Source: Bradyrhizobium diazoefficiens
GTDB taxonomy: Bacteria > Pseudomonadota > Alphaproteobacteria > Rhizobiales > Xanthobacteraceae
DNA: 64,000 nucleotides
Direction: 5' to 3'
Assembly: GCF_016616885.1 (NCBI RefSeq)
Contig: NZ_CP067102.1
Span: 2,508,501-2,572,500 of the forward strand
In this document: positions 18,793 through 26,560 of the stretch, piece by piece
Position numbering within the stretch: position 1 is the first letter of the stretch
Layout of the letters: each line of letters opens with the position of its first letter
Translations under genes and position numbers: made by a program
The notes under the pieces: model-generated
Databases searched by the model: none
What the model was told of the DNA's origin: nothing
What the model saw: only the letters and a program-made list of their open reading frames with translations

Positions 18793-19482
18793 ATGCAACG
18801 GACTGCAGCCGGCCTGTCCGCCGGCGCCAGATCATCGGAAGCCGAGCTGATCGACCGCGCGCGAGGCCGTGACGAGGCCGCGCTCCGCGAGATCATGCAG
18901 GCCAATAACCGCAGGCTTTACCGCCTCGCGCGCGGGATATTGCGCAGCGACAGCGAAGCCGAGGACGTGGTGCAGGAAACCTATGTTCGCGCCTTCACCC
19001 ATCTCGACGGCTTCCGCGGCGAGTCCGGGCTGTCGACCTGGCTGTCCCGCATCGCCATCAACGAGGCGCTTGGCCGGGCGCGCAGCGCCAAGCCGCATGT
19101 CGAGCTCGGCTCGGTGGGCGAAGCCGCGCTCGAGGCGCAGATCATCAAGTTTCCCGTCTCTCCCGCAGGCGATCCGGAAAGGACCATGGCTCAACGTGAA
19201 ATCCAGCGCGTCGTCGAACGCGCCATCGACGAGTTGCCGGATGTTTTTCGCATGGTCTTCGTCGCACGCGTCATGGAGGGCATGAACATCGAGGAGACCG
19301 CGGATCTGCTCGGCGTCAAGCCCGAGACTGTGAAGACGCGGCTGCACCGCGCCCGCACCTTGCTGCGCGAGAACGTCGAGAAGGAGATCGGCCCGGTGAT
19401 GATGGACGCGTTCCCGTTTGCCGGCTGGCGCTGCGAGCGCCTGACCGAGGCCGTTTTGAAGCGGCTCGGAATCGGCGGTTGA
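18793..19482 (+). CDS. RNA polymerase sigma factor, ECF family
   Basis: The 229-residue protein has sigma region 2 (LYRLARGILRSDSEAEDVVQ and YVRAFTHLDGFRGES, residues about 45-95). Region 4 is the helix-turn-helix MNIEETADLLGVKPETVKTR near 175-195. An extra C-terminal segment of about 30 residues contains GWRCERL with one cysteine. No anti-sigma gene or zinc-finger protein is adjacent. The ATG at 18793 follows AGGTGA. Upstream and downstream promoters share GGAAC-N16-CATCCAAT, so the sigma factor probably controls itself and the DUF4142/cupredoxin genes. Confidence 0.88.
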   Translation: MQRTAAGLSAGARSSEAELIDRARGRDEAALREIMQANNRRLYRLARGILRSDSEAEDVVQETYVRAFTHLDGFRGESGLSTWLSRIAINEALGRARSAKPHVELGSVGEAALEAQIIKFPVSPAGDPERTMAQREIQRVVERAIDELPDVFRMVFVARVMEGMNIEETADLLGVKPETVKTRLHRARTLLRENVEKEIGPVMMDAFPFAGWRCERLTEAVLKRLGIGG

Positions 19483-19491
19483 AATTTTTCG

Positions 19492-19520
19492 GGAACGTTT
19501 GCGCGAAACGCCCATCCAAT
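19492..19520 (+). promoter_or_regulatory. ECF-type promoter of the DUF4142 gene
   Basis: GGAAC, 16 bases, CATCCAAT: the -35 and -10 blocks equal those before the sigma gene, while the spacers differ apart from their first few bases. It lies 52 bp before the ATG at 19573. Confidence 0.7.
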
Positions 19521-19572
19521 TCCTGTGAAGCAACGCCGGAAAAACCGCCCGGCAGCACAGGAGTGTCAAACC

Positions 19573-20106
19573 ATGTTCGTTCGTTGGAGCGCGGCGTTCG
19601 CCGTAGCCATTCTGTTGTCCAGCCCCGTGCTGCCGCAAGGCGCGCGCGCTGCCGACAAGCTCAGCGATCCGCAGATTGCCCACATTGCCTACACCGCAGG
19701 CGTGATCGACATCAATGCGGCCAAGCAGGCGCAGAAGAAGGCCAAGAACAAGGACGTCAAGGCGTTTGCCGAGGACATGCTGCGCGACCACGAGGCAGTC
19801 AACAAGCAGGCGCTCGCGCTGGTCAAGAAGCTGAACGTCACGCCGGAGGATAACGACACCAGCAAGGCGCTGTCGAAGCAGGCGAGCGACAAGCTGGCCG
19901 AGCTCGACAAGCTGGATGGCGCTGCCTTCGACAAGGCCTATGTCGCCAACGAGGTCGCCTACCACAAGACGGTCAACGGCGCGCTGGAGACCCAGCTCAT
20001 CCCGTCCGCGAGCAATGCCGAGCTGAAGAGCCTGCTCCAGACCGGCTTGAAGATATTTCAGGGTCATCAGCAGCACGCCGAGCACGTCGCGGCCGAGCTG
20101 AAATAG
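19573..20106 (+). CDS. DUF4142 periplasmic protein
   Basis: The 177-residue protein has a signal peptide ending near ARAADK (residue 28). A helical ferritin-like DUF4142 domain follows, with KAFAEDMLRDHEAVNKQALA and a later ANEVAYHKTVNG segment. DUF4142 proteins are exported and often linked to stress responses; their activity is unknown. The ATG at 19573 follows AGGAG. It probably belongs to the regulon of the adjacent ECF sigma factor and is 10 bp upstream of a cupredoxin gene. A second DUF4142 gene lies at 61601-62113. Confidence 0.88.
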   Translation: MFVRWSAAFAVAILLSSPVLPQGARAADKLSDPQIAHIAYTAGVIDINAAKQAQKKAKNKDVKAFAEDMLRDHEAVNKQALALVKKLNVTPEDNDTSKALSKQASDKLAELDKLDGAAFDKAYVANEVAYHKTVNGALETQLIPSASNAELKSLLQTGLKIFQGHQQHAEHVAAELK

Positions 20107-20116
20107 GGAGCGCGTG

Positions 20117-20437
20117 ATGATGTCGGGGCGGCTGTCTTCGATCGCGTTTGCGGTCGCTTTGCTGTCGATGGCCGTCCCGGCGCACGCCGCGACGATCGAG
20201 ATCACGATGGAGAATCTCGTGATCTCGCCGGCCGAGCTGTCGGCGAAGGTCGGCGACACCATCGCATGGATCAACAAGGATATCTTCGCCCACACCGCCA
20301 CCGCGAAGAACGGTGACTTCGACGTGACGCTGCCGCCGAAGAAGGCGGTGACGTCAGTTGTGAAGAAGGCCGGAACGGTCGATTATTACTGCCGCTATCA
20401 TCCTAACATGAAAGCGACGCTCAAGATCGAGCCGTGA
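20117..20437 (+). CDS. Cupredoxin (amicyanin-like copper protein)
   Basis: A 106-residue exported blue-copper protein. The signal peptide ends at AHA (about residue 25). The copper ligands are visible as the histidine of IFAHTATAKN and the cysteine, histidine and methionine of YYCRYHPNM. Such proteins carry electrons in the periplasm. It follows the DUF4142 gene by 10 bp and is very likely in the same ECF-controlled transcript. ATG codons at 20117 and 20120 are both possible; AGGGAG favours 20117. Confidence 0.9.
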   Translation: MMSGRLSSIAFAVALLSMAVPAHAATIEITMENLVISPAELSAKVGDTIAWINKDIFAHTATAKNGDFDVTLPPKKAVTSVVKKAGTVDYYCRYHPNMKATLKIEP

Positions 20438-20441
20438 TGAA

Positions 20442-20468
20442 TGGCCCCGCGTGCGGCGGGGGCATTTT
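20442..20468. terminator. Probable terminator between convergent genes
   Basis: A GC-rich hairpin (GGCCCCGC opposite GCGGGGGC with a bulge) followed by TTTT lies just after the cupredoxin stop and before the stop of the leftward gene at 20479. Confidence 0.5.
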
Positions 20469-20478
20469 CGAAAGCCGC

Positions 20479-20745
20479 TTACTGCCTTGCGAGGCAGACC
20501 GAGAATTCGCCGTTGCAGATGCGGGCCGGAAAACCCTCGACGAATTTCGCCACCGCGTCCTCGCCATAAGTGCCGACGAGCTCGGCAAGTGCCGCAAACA
20601 GGCTCGCCTGCGCCAGGCAGTCGCCGTCGACGCCGTCATGGCGCGCTTCGGCCCAGGCCTCGTTGAGATAGCTCAGTGCGGCCTGCTTCTGCTCGTGATC
20701 GGGCAGCGGCGCGCGGGCGGGGGCGTAGGAAATCGGCTGGCTCAT
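20479..20745 (-). CDS. Hypothetical small protein
   Basis: An 88-residue cytoplasmic protein starting MSQPISYAPARAPLPDHEQK, with an alpha-helical middle (AALSYLNEAWAEARHDG, SLFAALAELVGTYGEDAV) and a C-terminus with two cysteines (ARICNG, SVCLA). I do not recognise the family. Codon use and GC pattern are like those of the flanking genes. The ribosome site is weak. It ends against the cupredoxin gene in convergent orientation. Confidence 0.6.
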   Translation of the reverse strand: MSQPISYAPARAPLPDHEQKQAALSYLNEAWAEARHDGVDGDCLAQASLFAALAELVGTYGEDAVAKFVEGFPARICNGEFSVCLARQ

Positions 20746-20884
20746 GAATCTCAATCAGGCTGGGGCGCGATCCACGGCGATGCGCTGTGCAAGAGGTGTA
20801 GCACGCGCATTAACGACCGCTAGGCCACATCTTTAAGAACGGTTAACGGCTGTGAACAAAGTCGATGACAGAGTTCCCGAGAGA

Positions 20885-21262
20885 TCAGTTCGCGTAGCGC
20901 GCCGTGAGATCGCGCGAGATCTTCGAGCCTTCCTCGATGTAACGGCGGATCGCCACCGTCGCGGCCGGCGTACAGCTTCGATAGGTCTGCTGAAAGCCAT
21001 TATAGCCGCGGTTGAAGCCGGCGATCATGCGGGTGCGGCGCTCGCCCGCGGGGGTTTCGGCCTCGATCAGCGCCTGCATCTCGCTGCGCCATTTGTTGCC
21101 CTCGTTGGAGCCGCAGATGCCGCGCAGATAGTGCAGGCCGCCGAGGATTTCGGCCAGCCGCTGCAAATCGGCGTCGAACGGCGCCGCCACGTCCTGGGCC
21201 CGGGCGGGCGCGGAGGCGCAGGCGAGAATCAGGGCAAAAATGGCCAGAAATCGCGTCGACAT
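20885..21262 (-). CDS. TIGR02301 family exported protein
   Basis: The 125-residue product has a signal peptide ending at ARA (residue 22) and two cysteines, in RGICGSNEGNKWR and YRSCTPAA. The spacing and the LHYLRGICG block match the TIGR02301 family of small alphaproteobacterial exported proteins of unknown role. It precedes, on the same strand, no close partner; the Nudix gene upstream is 48 bp away and may be co-transcribed. Confidence 0.8.
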   Translation of the reverse strand: MSTRFLAIFALILACASAPARAQDVAAPFDADLQRLAEILGGLHYLRGICGSNEGNKWRSEMQALIEAETPAGERRTRMIAGFNRGYNGFQQTYRSCTPAATVAIRRYIEEGSKISRDLTARYAN

Positions 21263-21309
21263 CGGCGGGGTGTATGCCCCCTCAGGGCGGAGGACGCAAG
21301 GCGGGGCCC

Positions 21310-21744
21310 TCAGGGGCCGATCAGCCGGTAGGCGGACTGGATGATTTCCTCCAGCCCTCCGGTCAGTTTGATATCGCCTAAGCTGCTTAGCGCGTCCGGG
21401 GCGATCCAGCGGTAGTCGTCGAGCTCGTCGTTCAGGACCGGTTCCCTGGCCACCCAGCGGGCGGCGAAGGACAGGATCAAATAATGGCCGGCACCGGGCG
21501 CGGCCGGCAGCACCTCGCGCCAGCCGGCAAGGCTGACGATCTCGATCTCGAGCCCGGTCTCCTCGTCGACCTCGCGGCTCAGTGCTTGGTGCAGCGATTC
21601 GCCGAATTCGACCCGGCCGCCGGGCAGCGAATAGAACCCTTTTGCGGGCGAGCGGGCGCGGCGGGTCAGCAGCACCTTGCCGTCGCGGAAGATGGCCGCG
21701 CTGACCGCGATCTGGGGACGGGTGGGCTGGATAACGGCAGGCAT
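21310..21744 (-). CDS. Nudix hydrolase
   Basis: A 144-residue single-domain enzyme with a complete Nudix box (G x5 E x7 REVDEETG) starting at GGRVEFGESLHQ near residue 43. It would hydrolyse a nucleoside diphosphate derivative with magnesium; the substrate cannot be told from sequence. It lies 18 bp downstream of the 165-residue hypothetical gene on the same strand and 47 bp upstream of the TIGR02301 gene. Confidence 0.88.
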   Translation of the reverse strand: MPAVIQPTRPQIAVSAAIFRDGKVLLTRRARSPAKGFYSLPGGRVEFGESLHQALSREVDEETGLEIEIVSLAGWREVLPAAPGAGHYLILSFAARWVAREPVLNDELDDYRWIAPDALSSLGDIKLTGGLEEIIQSAYRLIGP

Positions 21745-21762
21745 ATCTTCAACGACCCTGGC

Positions 21763-22260
21763 TCAATTCGCCATGATGCTGTCGACGTCGGCCTCCGCGC
21801 CGCCATTGATGATGCCGCCGCAGGCCGCGATCAACGGCTTGACCCAGAGGGTGGCCTGCTCAGCCAGGCTAATGCGGGTCGTGTCCTTGTCGACCTCGCG
21901 CATGGCCGTGCCGACCGCCGATAGAATCGAGGTCATGGTGTCGGTGATGTGGTCGAACTGGGCGCGCACGTTGGGCTCGGCCTTCTCATAAGCTTCGATT
22001 GCCAGATCCCGTGCCTTGAAGTTCGAGGCGGTAAAATGCTCGGCATAGGACAGCGGCGACCAGGTCAAAAAGTCCTCGGCACATTCCGGCATGTCCGGGA
22101 TCATTTCCAGAAGCATCACGGCTTCATTGAAATGGTTGAGATAGTCCGTGGCAAGCCCGGTCCGCGGATTGATGTTGGCCACGCGCAGCCGCTCGGCCCA
22201 GGCCGCGGCCTCGGGGCCCGTCTGTGCGCGCGTCGCGGGTTGGGAGGCCGTTGAGCTCAT
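21763..22260 (-). CDS. Conserved hypothetical protein
   Basis: A 165-residue soluble protein, largely helical, with PEAAAWAERLRVANINPRTG, LNHFNEAVMLLEMIPDMPEC and a C-terminal alanine/glycine-rich stretch. I recognise it only as an alphaproteobacterial conserved protein. No signal peptide, membrane span or catalytic motif is seen. It starts 62 bp from the divergent SRAP gene, so the two share a promoter region. Confidence 0.7.
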   Translation of the reverse strand: MSSTASQPATRAQTGPEAAAWAERLRVANINPRTGLATDYLNHFNEAVMLLEMIPDMPECAEDFLTWSPLSYAEHFTASNFKARDLAIEAYEKAEPNVRAQFDHITDTMTSILSAVGTAMREVDKDTTRISLAEQATLWVKPLIAACGGIINGGAEADVDSIMAN

Positions 22261-22321
22261 CGGCCGCAGTGTTAACGTTCGGGGTTAAAAGGACCTGAAC
22301 GGACCCTATATTGGCGCAACG

Positions 22322-23086
22322 ATGTGTGGACGCTTTGTCATAACTTCGGCCCCCGCGGCCTTACGGCAACTGTTCGGCTATATCGAGCAGCCGAATTTCC
22401 CGCCGCGGTACAATGTCGCGCCGACGCAACCGATTCCGGTCGTCCTGATCGAGAATGGCGCGCGCCATTTCCGCCTGATGCGCTGGGGTCTGCTGCCGGG
22501 CTGGGTCAAGGACCCCAAAGGCTTTACGCTGTTGATCAACGCCCGCTCGGAGACGGTGCCGGAGAAGCCCGCCTTCAAGAGAGCGATACGCCGACGGCGC
22601 GGCCTGATCCCGGCCGACGGCTATTACGAATGGAAGGCGGTCGACGGCCGCAAGCAGCCGTTCTTCATCCATCGCGCCGATGGCGCGCCGCTCGGCTTCG
22701 CGGCGGTGTTCGAGACCTGGGTCGGGCCGAACGGCGAGGAGCTCGACACGGTCGCGATCGTCACGGCGGCCGCGGGCGAGGATCTGGCTGCGCTGCACGA
22801 CCGCGTGCCCGTCACCATCAGCCCGCGCGATTTCGAGCGCTGGCTCGATTCTCGCAGCGACGAAATCGATTCGATCCTGCCGCTGATGACCGCCCCCCGC
22901 ATCGGCGAATTCGCCTGGCACCCGGTCTCCACCCGCGTCAACCGCGTCGCCAATGACGATGAGCAGCTGCTCCTGCCGATCAGCGCAGAGGAGATGGAGG
23001 CGGAGGCAGAGGCGGTGAAGCCGAAGAAGGTTGCGCGGAAGGTTGCGGCCGGGTCAGCGGATGACGGGCAGGGGTCGTTGTTCTAG
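22322..23086 (+). CDS. SOS response-associated peptidase (YedK/HMCES family)
   Basis: The 254-residue protein protects abasic sites in single-stranded DNA by linking to them through Cys2. The initiator methionine is followed directly by the required cysteine (MCGRF). Other active-site residues are the asparagine of LINARSET (about residue 75), the glutamate of GYYEWK (about 106) and the histidine of ALHDRVPV (about 160). The C-terminal 25 residues are a charged tail. It is a lone gene converging with the CoA-transferase gene 11 bp away. Confidence 0.93.
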   Translation: MCGRFVITSAPAALRQLFGYIEQPNFPPRYNVAPTQPIPVVLIENGARHFRLMRWGLLPGWVKDPKGFTLLINARSETVPEKPAFKRAIRRRRGLIPADGYYEWKAVDGRKQPFFIHRADGAPLGFAAVFETWVGPNGEELDTVAIVTAAAGEDLAALHDRVPVTISPRDFERWLDSRSDEIDSILPLMTAPRIGEFAWHPVSTRVNRVANDDEQLLLPISAEEMEAEAEAVKPKKVARKVAAGSADDGQGSLF

Positions 23087-23097
23087 GCGGCCGCGCC

Positions 23098-24291
23098 TCA
23101 CACAATCTCCCGCGCCCGCAATGCCGCGATCTCCGCCGCATCGAAGCCCAGCTCGCCCAGCACCGCATCCGCGTCCGCGCCCAATTCCGGCGCCATCCGG
23201 TCCAGTCTGCCGCCGCCATGCGCGAGCTTGAAGGCGCTGCCGGCGAAGCGCAGGCGGCCGTATTGCGTGTCCAGCTCCTGGATCGCGCCGCGCGCCTTGA
23301 TCTGCGGATGATCGATCACCTCCTCGACCTTCCAGATGCTGGCGCAGGGCGCACCGGCGTCCTCCAGGATCGTCTCCCATTCGCGCGCAGGCCTGGCCGA
23401 GAGCGCCTCCTCGATGATGGCTCGCAGCGCGGGTTCATTGTCGTTGCGGGAAAACCAGTCGGCGAAGCGCGGATCGCTCAGCGTGTCCTCGCGGCCGAGC
23501 GTGGCCATCAGCGCGCGGTATTGCTTCTCGTTGTTGACGGCGAGCAGGATGTGGCCGTCGCCGCATTTGAACAGGTTCGCCGTGGTGCGACGGCTCACCG
23601 CCTGGTTGCCGGACAGCTGCTGGCGATGGCCGGCGACAGACCAATCCGCGATCTGGCCGGAGAGAAACGCCATCGTCGCCTCCAGCATGGAGACGTCGAT
23701 GAGCTGCCCCGTGCCGGTGCGGTCGCGTTGATACAGCGCGCTCGACACGCCGAATGCCGCCGTCGCGCCGGAGAGCACGTCGCACACCGCAAAGCCAGCA
23801 CGCGTCGGCCCGGTCTCGGGATGGCCGGTGATCGCCATGATGCCAGATAGCGCCTGCATCTTGCCGTCATAGCCGGGCCGCAACCGATCCGGGCCGGTCT
23901 GGCCAAAACCCGACACCGCGCAATAGATCAGTTTTGGATTGATCGCCGAGAGCGCTTCATAGCCGATGCCGAGCTTGTCCATCACGCCCGGACGAAAGTT
24001 CTCCATGACGACGTCGACCTGCGCCGCCAACTTCTTCACGATCGCGATCGCCTCTAGCTTTTGCAGATCGAGCGTCAGGCTGCGCTTGTTGCCGTTGATG
24101 GCCTGGAACGCCGGCGCCAGCCCGCGCTCGGCCCATTCGCGCGACAGCGGCGTGCGGCGCATGTCCTCGCCCTCGCGCCGCTCGACCTTGATGACATCAG
24201 CGCCCAGCAGCGCGAGCTGATAGCTCGCATAGGGGCCGGCCAGCACTTGCGTGAAGTCCAAAATCTTCACGCCCACGAACGGTCGCGTCAC
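23098..24291 (-). CDS. CaiB/BaiF-type CoA-transferase
   Basis: A 397-residue family III CoA-transferase. The N-terminus has VGVKILDFTQVLAGPYASY and GADVIKVE. The expected catalytic aspartate is in RPGYDGKMQALSG near residue 150, and ATMAFLSGQ and GDGHILLAV follow. The frame stays open further upstream, but the GTG at 24291 follows AGGGGAGA and gives the normal family length. It is 38 bp downstream of the GrdB-like gene on the same strand, so the two are probably an operon. The acid it activates is unknown. Confidence 0.87.
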   Translation of the reverse strand: MTRPFVGVKILDFTQVLAGPYASYQLALLGADVIKVERREGEDMRRTPLSREWAERGLAPAFQAINGNKRSLTLDLQKLEAIAIVKKLAAQVDVVMENFRPGVMDKLGIGYEALSAINPKLIYCAVSGFGQTGPDRLRPGYDGKMQALSGIMAITGHPETGPTRAGFAVCDVLSGATAAFGVSSALYQRDRTGTGQLIDVSMLEATMAFLSGQIADWSVAGHRQQLSGNQAVSRRTTANLFKCGDGHILLAVNNEKQYRALMATLGREDTLSDPRFADWFSRNDNEPALRAIIEEALSARPAREWETILEDAGAPCASIWKVEEVIDHPQIKARGAIQELDTQYGRLRFAGSAFKLAHGGGRLDRMAPELGADADAVLGELGFDAAEIAALRAREIV

Positions 24292-24329
24292 GTCGCTCTC
24301 CCCTTGTTGTCTTGTTTGATTGGAGGACG

Positions 24330-25259
24330 TCAGGCGGCGCGATTGCCGCGCGCGATCTCCTTTTGCTTGTCGAATTCGGCGCGGCGGCGTGCCAGCTCTT
24401 CGGGCGAGAGCTGCGCGACGTTGTTGTAGTCGAGCTTCCAAGAGGCGTCCTCGCTCCAGCGCAGGGGCGACTGCATCGTCGTTTGCGGCCCACTCGCACT
24501 CTCCAGCACTTTCAGCGCCAGTTCCAGCGTCTGCGCCTGCGAAGCCATGTCATGCGGCTTGCCCGCGGAATTGCCGAGCGGGAAGTCCGAGAACAAAAAT
24601 CGCGGCACCGCGGCGTGCTCGATGATGTCCTTGGCGCAGCCCATTACCACGGTCGGAATGCCGTTGGCCTCGAGATGCCGCGCCACCAGCGCGGTGGTCT
24701 GGTGGCAGACCGGGCAGTTCGGCACCAGCACGGCGACATCCACCTTGTCGGCAATGCAGCGCGCCAAAATCTCCGGCGCATCGGTGTCGAGCGTGACGCG
24801 ATGGCTGCGGTTCGTCGGCGCGCCGAAGAAACGTGGCGCGACCTCGCCGATGCGGCCGGCGGCGCTGGCCTTCAATAGCTGCGGCAGTGGAAACCAGGTG
24901 CCGTTGTCGGTGGCCGTCGTGTGCTTGCGGTCGTAGCCGATATGCGAGATGCGCAAATCGTGTGGCTGCGAGGTGTCGCCGTCATAGACCTGATAAAACT
25001 TCGCGCTGCCATTATACGCCGCGCCCGGCCCCTGATCGCCCTTGGTCGGATCGTAGGGCGCAGCCGTCGTGATGATCGTGACGCGCGATTGCGCCAGCGG
25101 CTTTTTCAGCTTCTGAAACGGCGCCTCGGTGTAGTGCGCCCAGCGATAGGCGGTGGTGTAGCCGATCGCCGCGTAATAGTCCCGCGTGCGCTGCATATAG
25201 GGGACGGGGGCGTCGTAGTCGGGCGCAAAGCCGAATTCGTCGTCGCGCGGAGCGGACAT
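24330..25259 (-). CDS. Glycine/sarcosine/betaine reductase component B-like protein
   Basis: The 309-residue protein resembles selenoprotein B (GrdB) of clostridial reductases but has no in-frame UGA. Where selenocysteine would sit, it has a cysteine pair, NCPVCHQTTA, near residue 185, followed by LEANGIPTVVMG. The start at 25259 follows AGGAGA. Aerobic proteobacteria carry such homologues with no other Grd subunits, so the reaction here is unknown. The downstream CaiB-type CoA-transferase suggests joint action on a carboxylic acid. Confidence 0.7.
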   Translation of the reverse strand: MSAPRDDEFGFAPDYDAPVPYMQRTRDYYAAIGYTTAYRWAHYTEAPFQKLKKPLAQSRVTIITTAAPYDPTKGDQGPGAAYNGSAKFYQVYDGDTSQPHDLRISHIGYDRKHTTATDNGTWFPLPQLLKASAAGRIGEVAPRFFGAPTNRSHRVTLDTDAPEILARCIADKVDVAVLVPNCPVCHQTTALVARHLEANGIPTVVMGCAKDIIEHAAVPRFLFSDFPLGNSAGKPHDMASQAQTLELALKVLESASGPQTTMQSPLRWSEDASWKLDYNNVAQLSPEELARRRAEFDKQKEIARGNRAA

Positions 25260-25382
25260 GGGCGCGTCTCCTGGTTCTTGGTTAGAGACCAGACTAGAGA
25301 TAGTCGGCGGTTTGCTCAACAGGCGCCACGTCCGCGCAGGCCAGAATTGCGTATCGCAATAGCTTGCCGCGACGGAAGTCTG

Positions 25383-25502
25383 CTCCCTCTCCCGCTTGCA
25401 GGGGAGGGCTGGGGTGGGGGTGCTTCCGCAATGGGACAGCCCCGATGAGGAGAGAGCCCTCACCCGGCGCTACGCGCCGACCTCTCCCGCAAGCGGGAGA
25501 GG
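25383..25502. repeat. Intergenic palindromic repeat, family D
   Basis: CTCTCCCGCTTGCAGGGGAG at the left is partly complementary to the right end, CCTCTCCCGC-AA-GCGGGAGAGG, which is itself a ten-pair hairpin. A GGCGCTACGCGCC hairpin lies between. It occupies the gap between nudK and the GrdB-like gene and is a unit I recall as widespread in Bradyrhizobium. Confidence 0.75.
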
Positions 25503-25525
25503 TGCAGCGAGCTCGCGGCGGCACG

Positions 25526-26107
25526 CTACCTGAACACATGCAGCGCGGCGTATTGCAGCAGCATGATTGTCTTGGCGTCGATGATCCTTCCGTCGGCGAT
25601 CATGGCGAGCGCGTCGTCGATGCCGAGTTCCAGCACCTCGATGTCCTCGCCCTCGTGCGCGAGGCCGCCGCCGTCGCTCACCCGCATCGAAGGCTCGTAT
25701 TCGGCGACGAAGAAATGAAGCTTCTCGGTCACTGCGCCCGGGCTCATGAAGGCCTCGAACACCTTGTGGACGTGGTGCAGGCGATAGCCGGTTTCCTCCT
25801 CGGCCTCGGCGCGGATGCGCATTTCGGGCGAAGCATCGTCCAGCAAGCCGGCGGCCGCCTCGATCAGCAGGTCGTCGTAGCCGCGGATGAAGGCGGGCAG
25901 GCGGAACTGGCGTACCAGGATCACGCTGCGCCCGGCGCGATTGTAGGGCAGCACGGCGGCGGCGTTGTCGCGCTCATAGGTCTCGCGGTGCTGCGTCTGC
26001 CATTCGCCATTGGCGCGCCGGTACTCGAACGTCGTGGTCTTCAGGGGCGTCCAGCCGTCCGAGAGCACGCGGACGTCCTTGATGCGGACGCGGTCGGAAA
26101 TGGTCAT
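25526..26107 (-). CDS. nudK: Nudix hydrolase, GDP-mannose pyrophosphatase type
   Basis: The 193-residue enzyme matches E. coli NudK in its key blocks: EAAAGLLDD with RAEAEEETGY for the Nudix box, then FEAFMSPGAVTEKLHFFVAEY and EDIEVLEL. NudK cleaves GDP-mannose to GMP and mannose 1-phosphate. It is read leftward from the ATG at 26107, 9 bp after the acetyltransferase gene, so it is the last gene of a possible oxidase-GNAT-nudK unit. Confidence 0.87.
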   Translation of the reverse strand: MTISDRVRIKDVRVLSDGWTPLKTTTFEYRRANGEWQTQHRETYERDNAAAVLPYNRAGRSVILVRQFRLPAFIRGYDDLLIEAAAGLLDDASPEMRIRAEAEEETGYRLHHVHKVFEAFMSPGAVTEKLHFFVAEYEPSMRVSDGGGLAHEGEDIEVLELGIDDALAMIADGRIIDAKTIMLLQYAALHVFR

Positions 26108-26116
26108 GGCTTGATC

Positions 26117-26560
26117 TCAGTTGCTTGCAGTGGTCGCGCGGCCGTCGAGCCACTTCTGGAACATCACCGAGGTCGATTCCTCGAAGCCGAGCGACTGGTA
26201 GAACGCATTGGCCTGCGCATTCTCGCGGCGGACGAGGAGCTGAAGCTTTGTGATGCCGGCGGCGCGCAGCCAGGCTTCGGCGGCCGCCATGATCGCTCGG
26301 CCAAGGCCGCGTTTGCGACAGTCCGGATCAACCGCGACGTAATAGACCCAGCCGCGATGACCGTCATGGCCGACCATGACGGTTGCGACGATCGCCCCAT
26401 TGTCGCGGCCGATCAGTATGGTCGAATTGTCCCGCCGCCGCGCCAGCGCGATGTCGGCATGCGGATCGTTCCACGGCCGCGTCAGGCCGCAGCGCTGCCA
26501 CAGCGCCACCACCGGCTCGACATCGGCGTCCCCAATCGCGTCGATCGCAAGAGCACTCAC
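26117..26560 (-). CDS. GNAT family acetyltransferase (YpeA-like)
   Basis: A 147-residue N-acetyltransferase with motif A VYYVAVDPDCRKRGLGRAIM (acetyl-CoA pyrophosphate loop RKRGLG near residue 83) and the C-terminal NAQANAFYQSLGFEE. This pattern is that of the YpeA subfamily. Its ATG overlaps the stop of the FAD oxidase gene (ATGA at 26560-26557), indicating coupled translation. The acceptor is unknown. Confidence 0.87.
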   Translation of the reverse strand: MSALAIDAIGDADVEPVVALWQRCGLTRPWNDPHADIALARRRDNSTILIGRDNGAIVATVMVGHDGHRGWVYYVAVDPDCRKRGLGRAIMAAAEAWLRAAGITKLQLLVRRENAQANAFYQSLGFEESTSVMFQKWLDGRATTASN

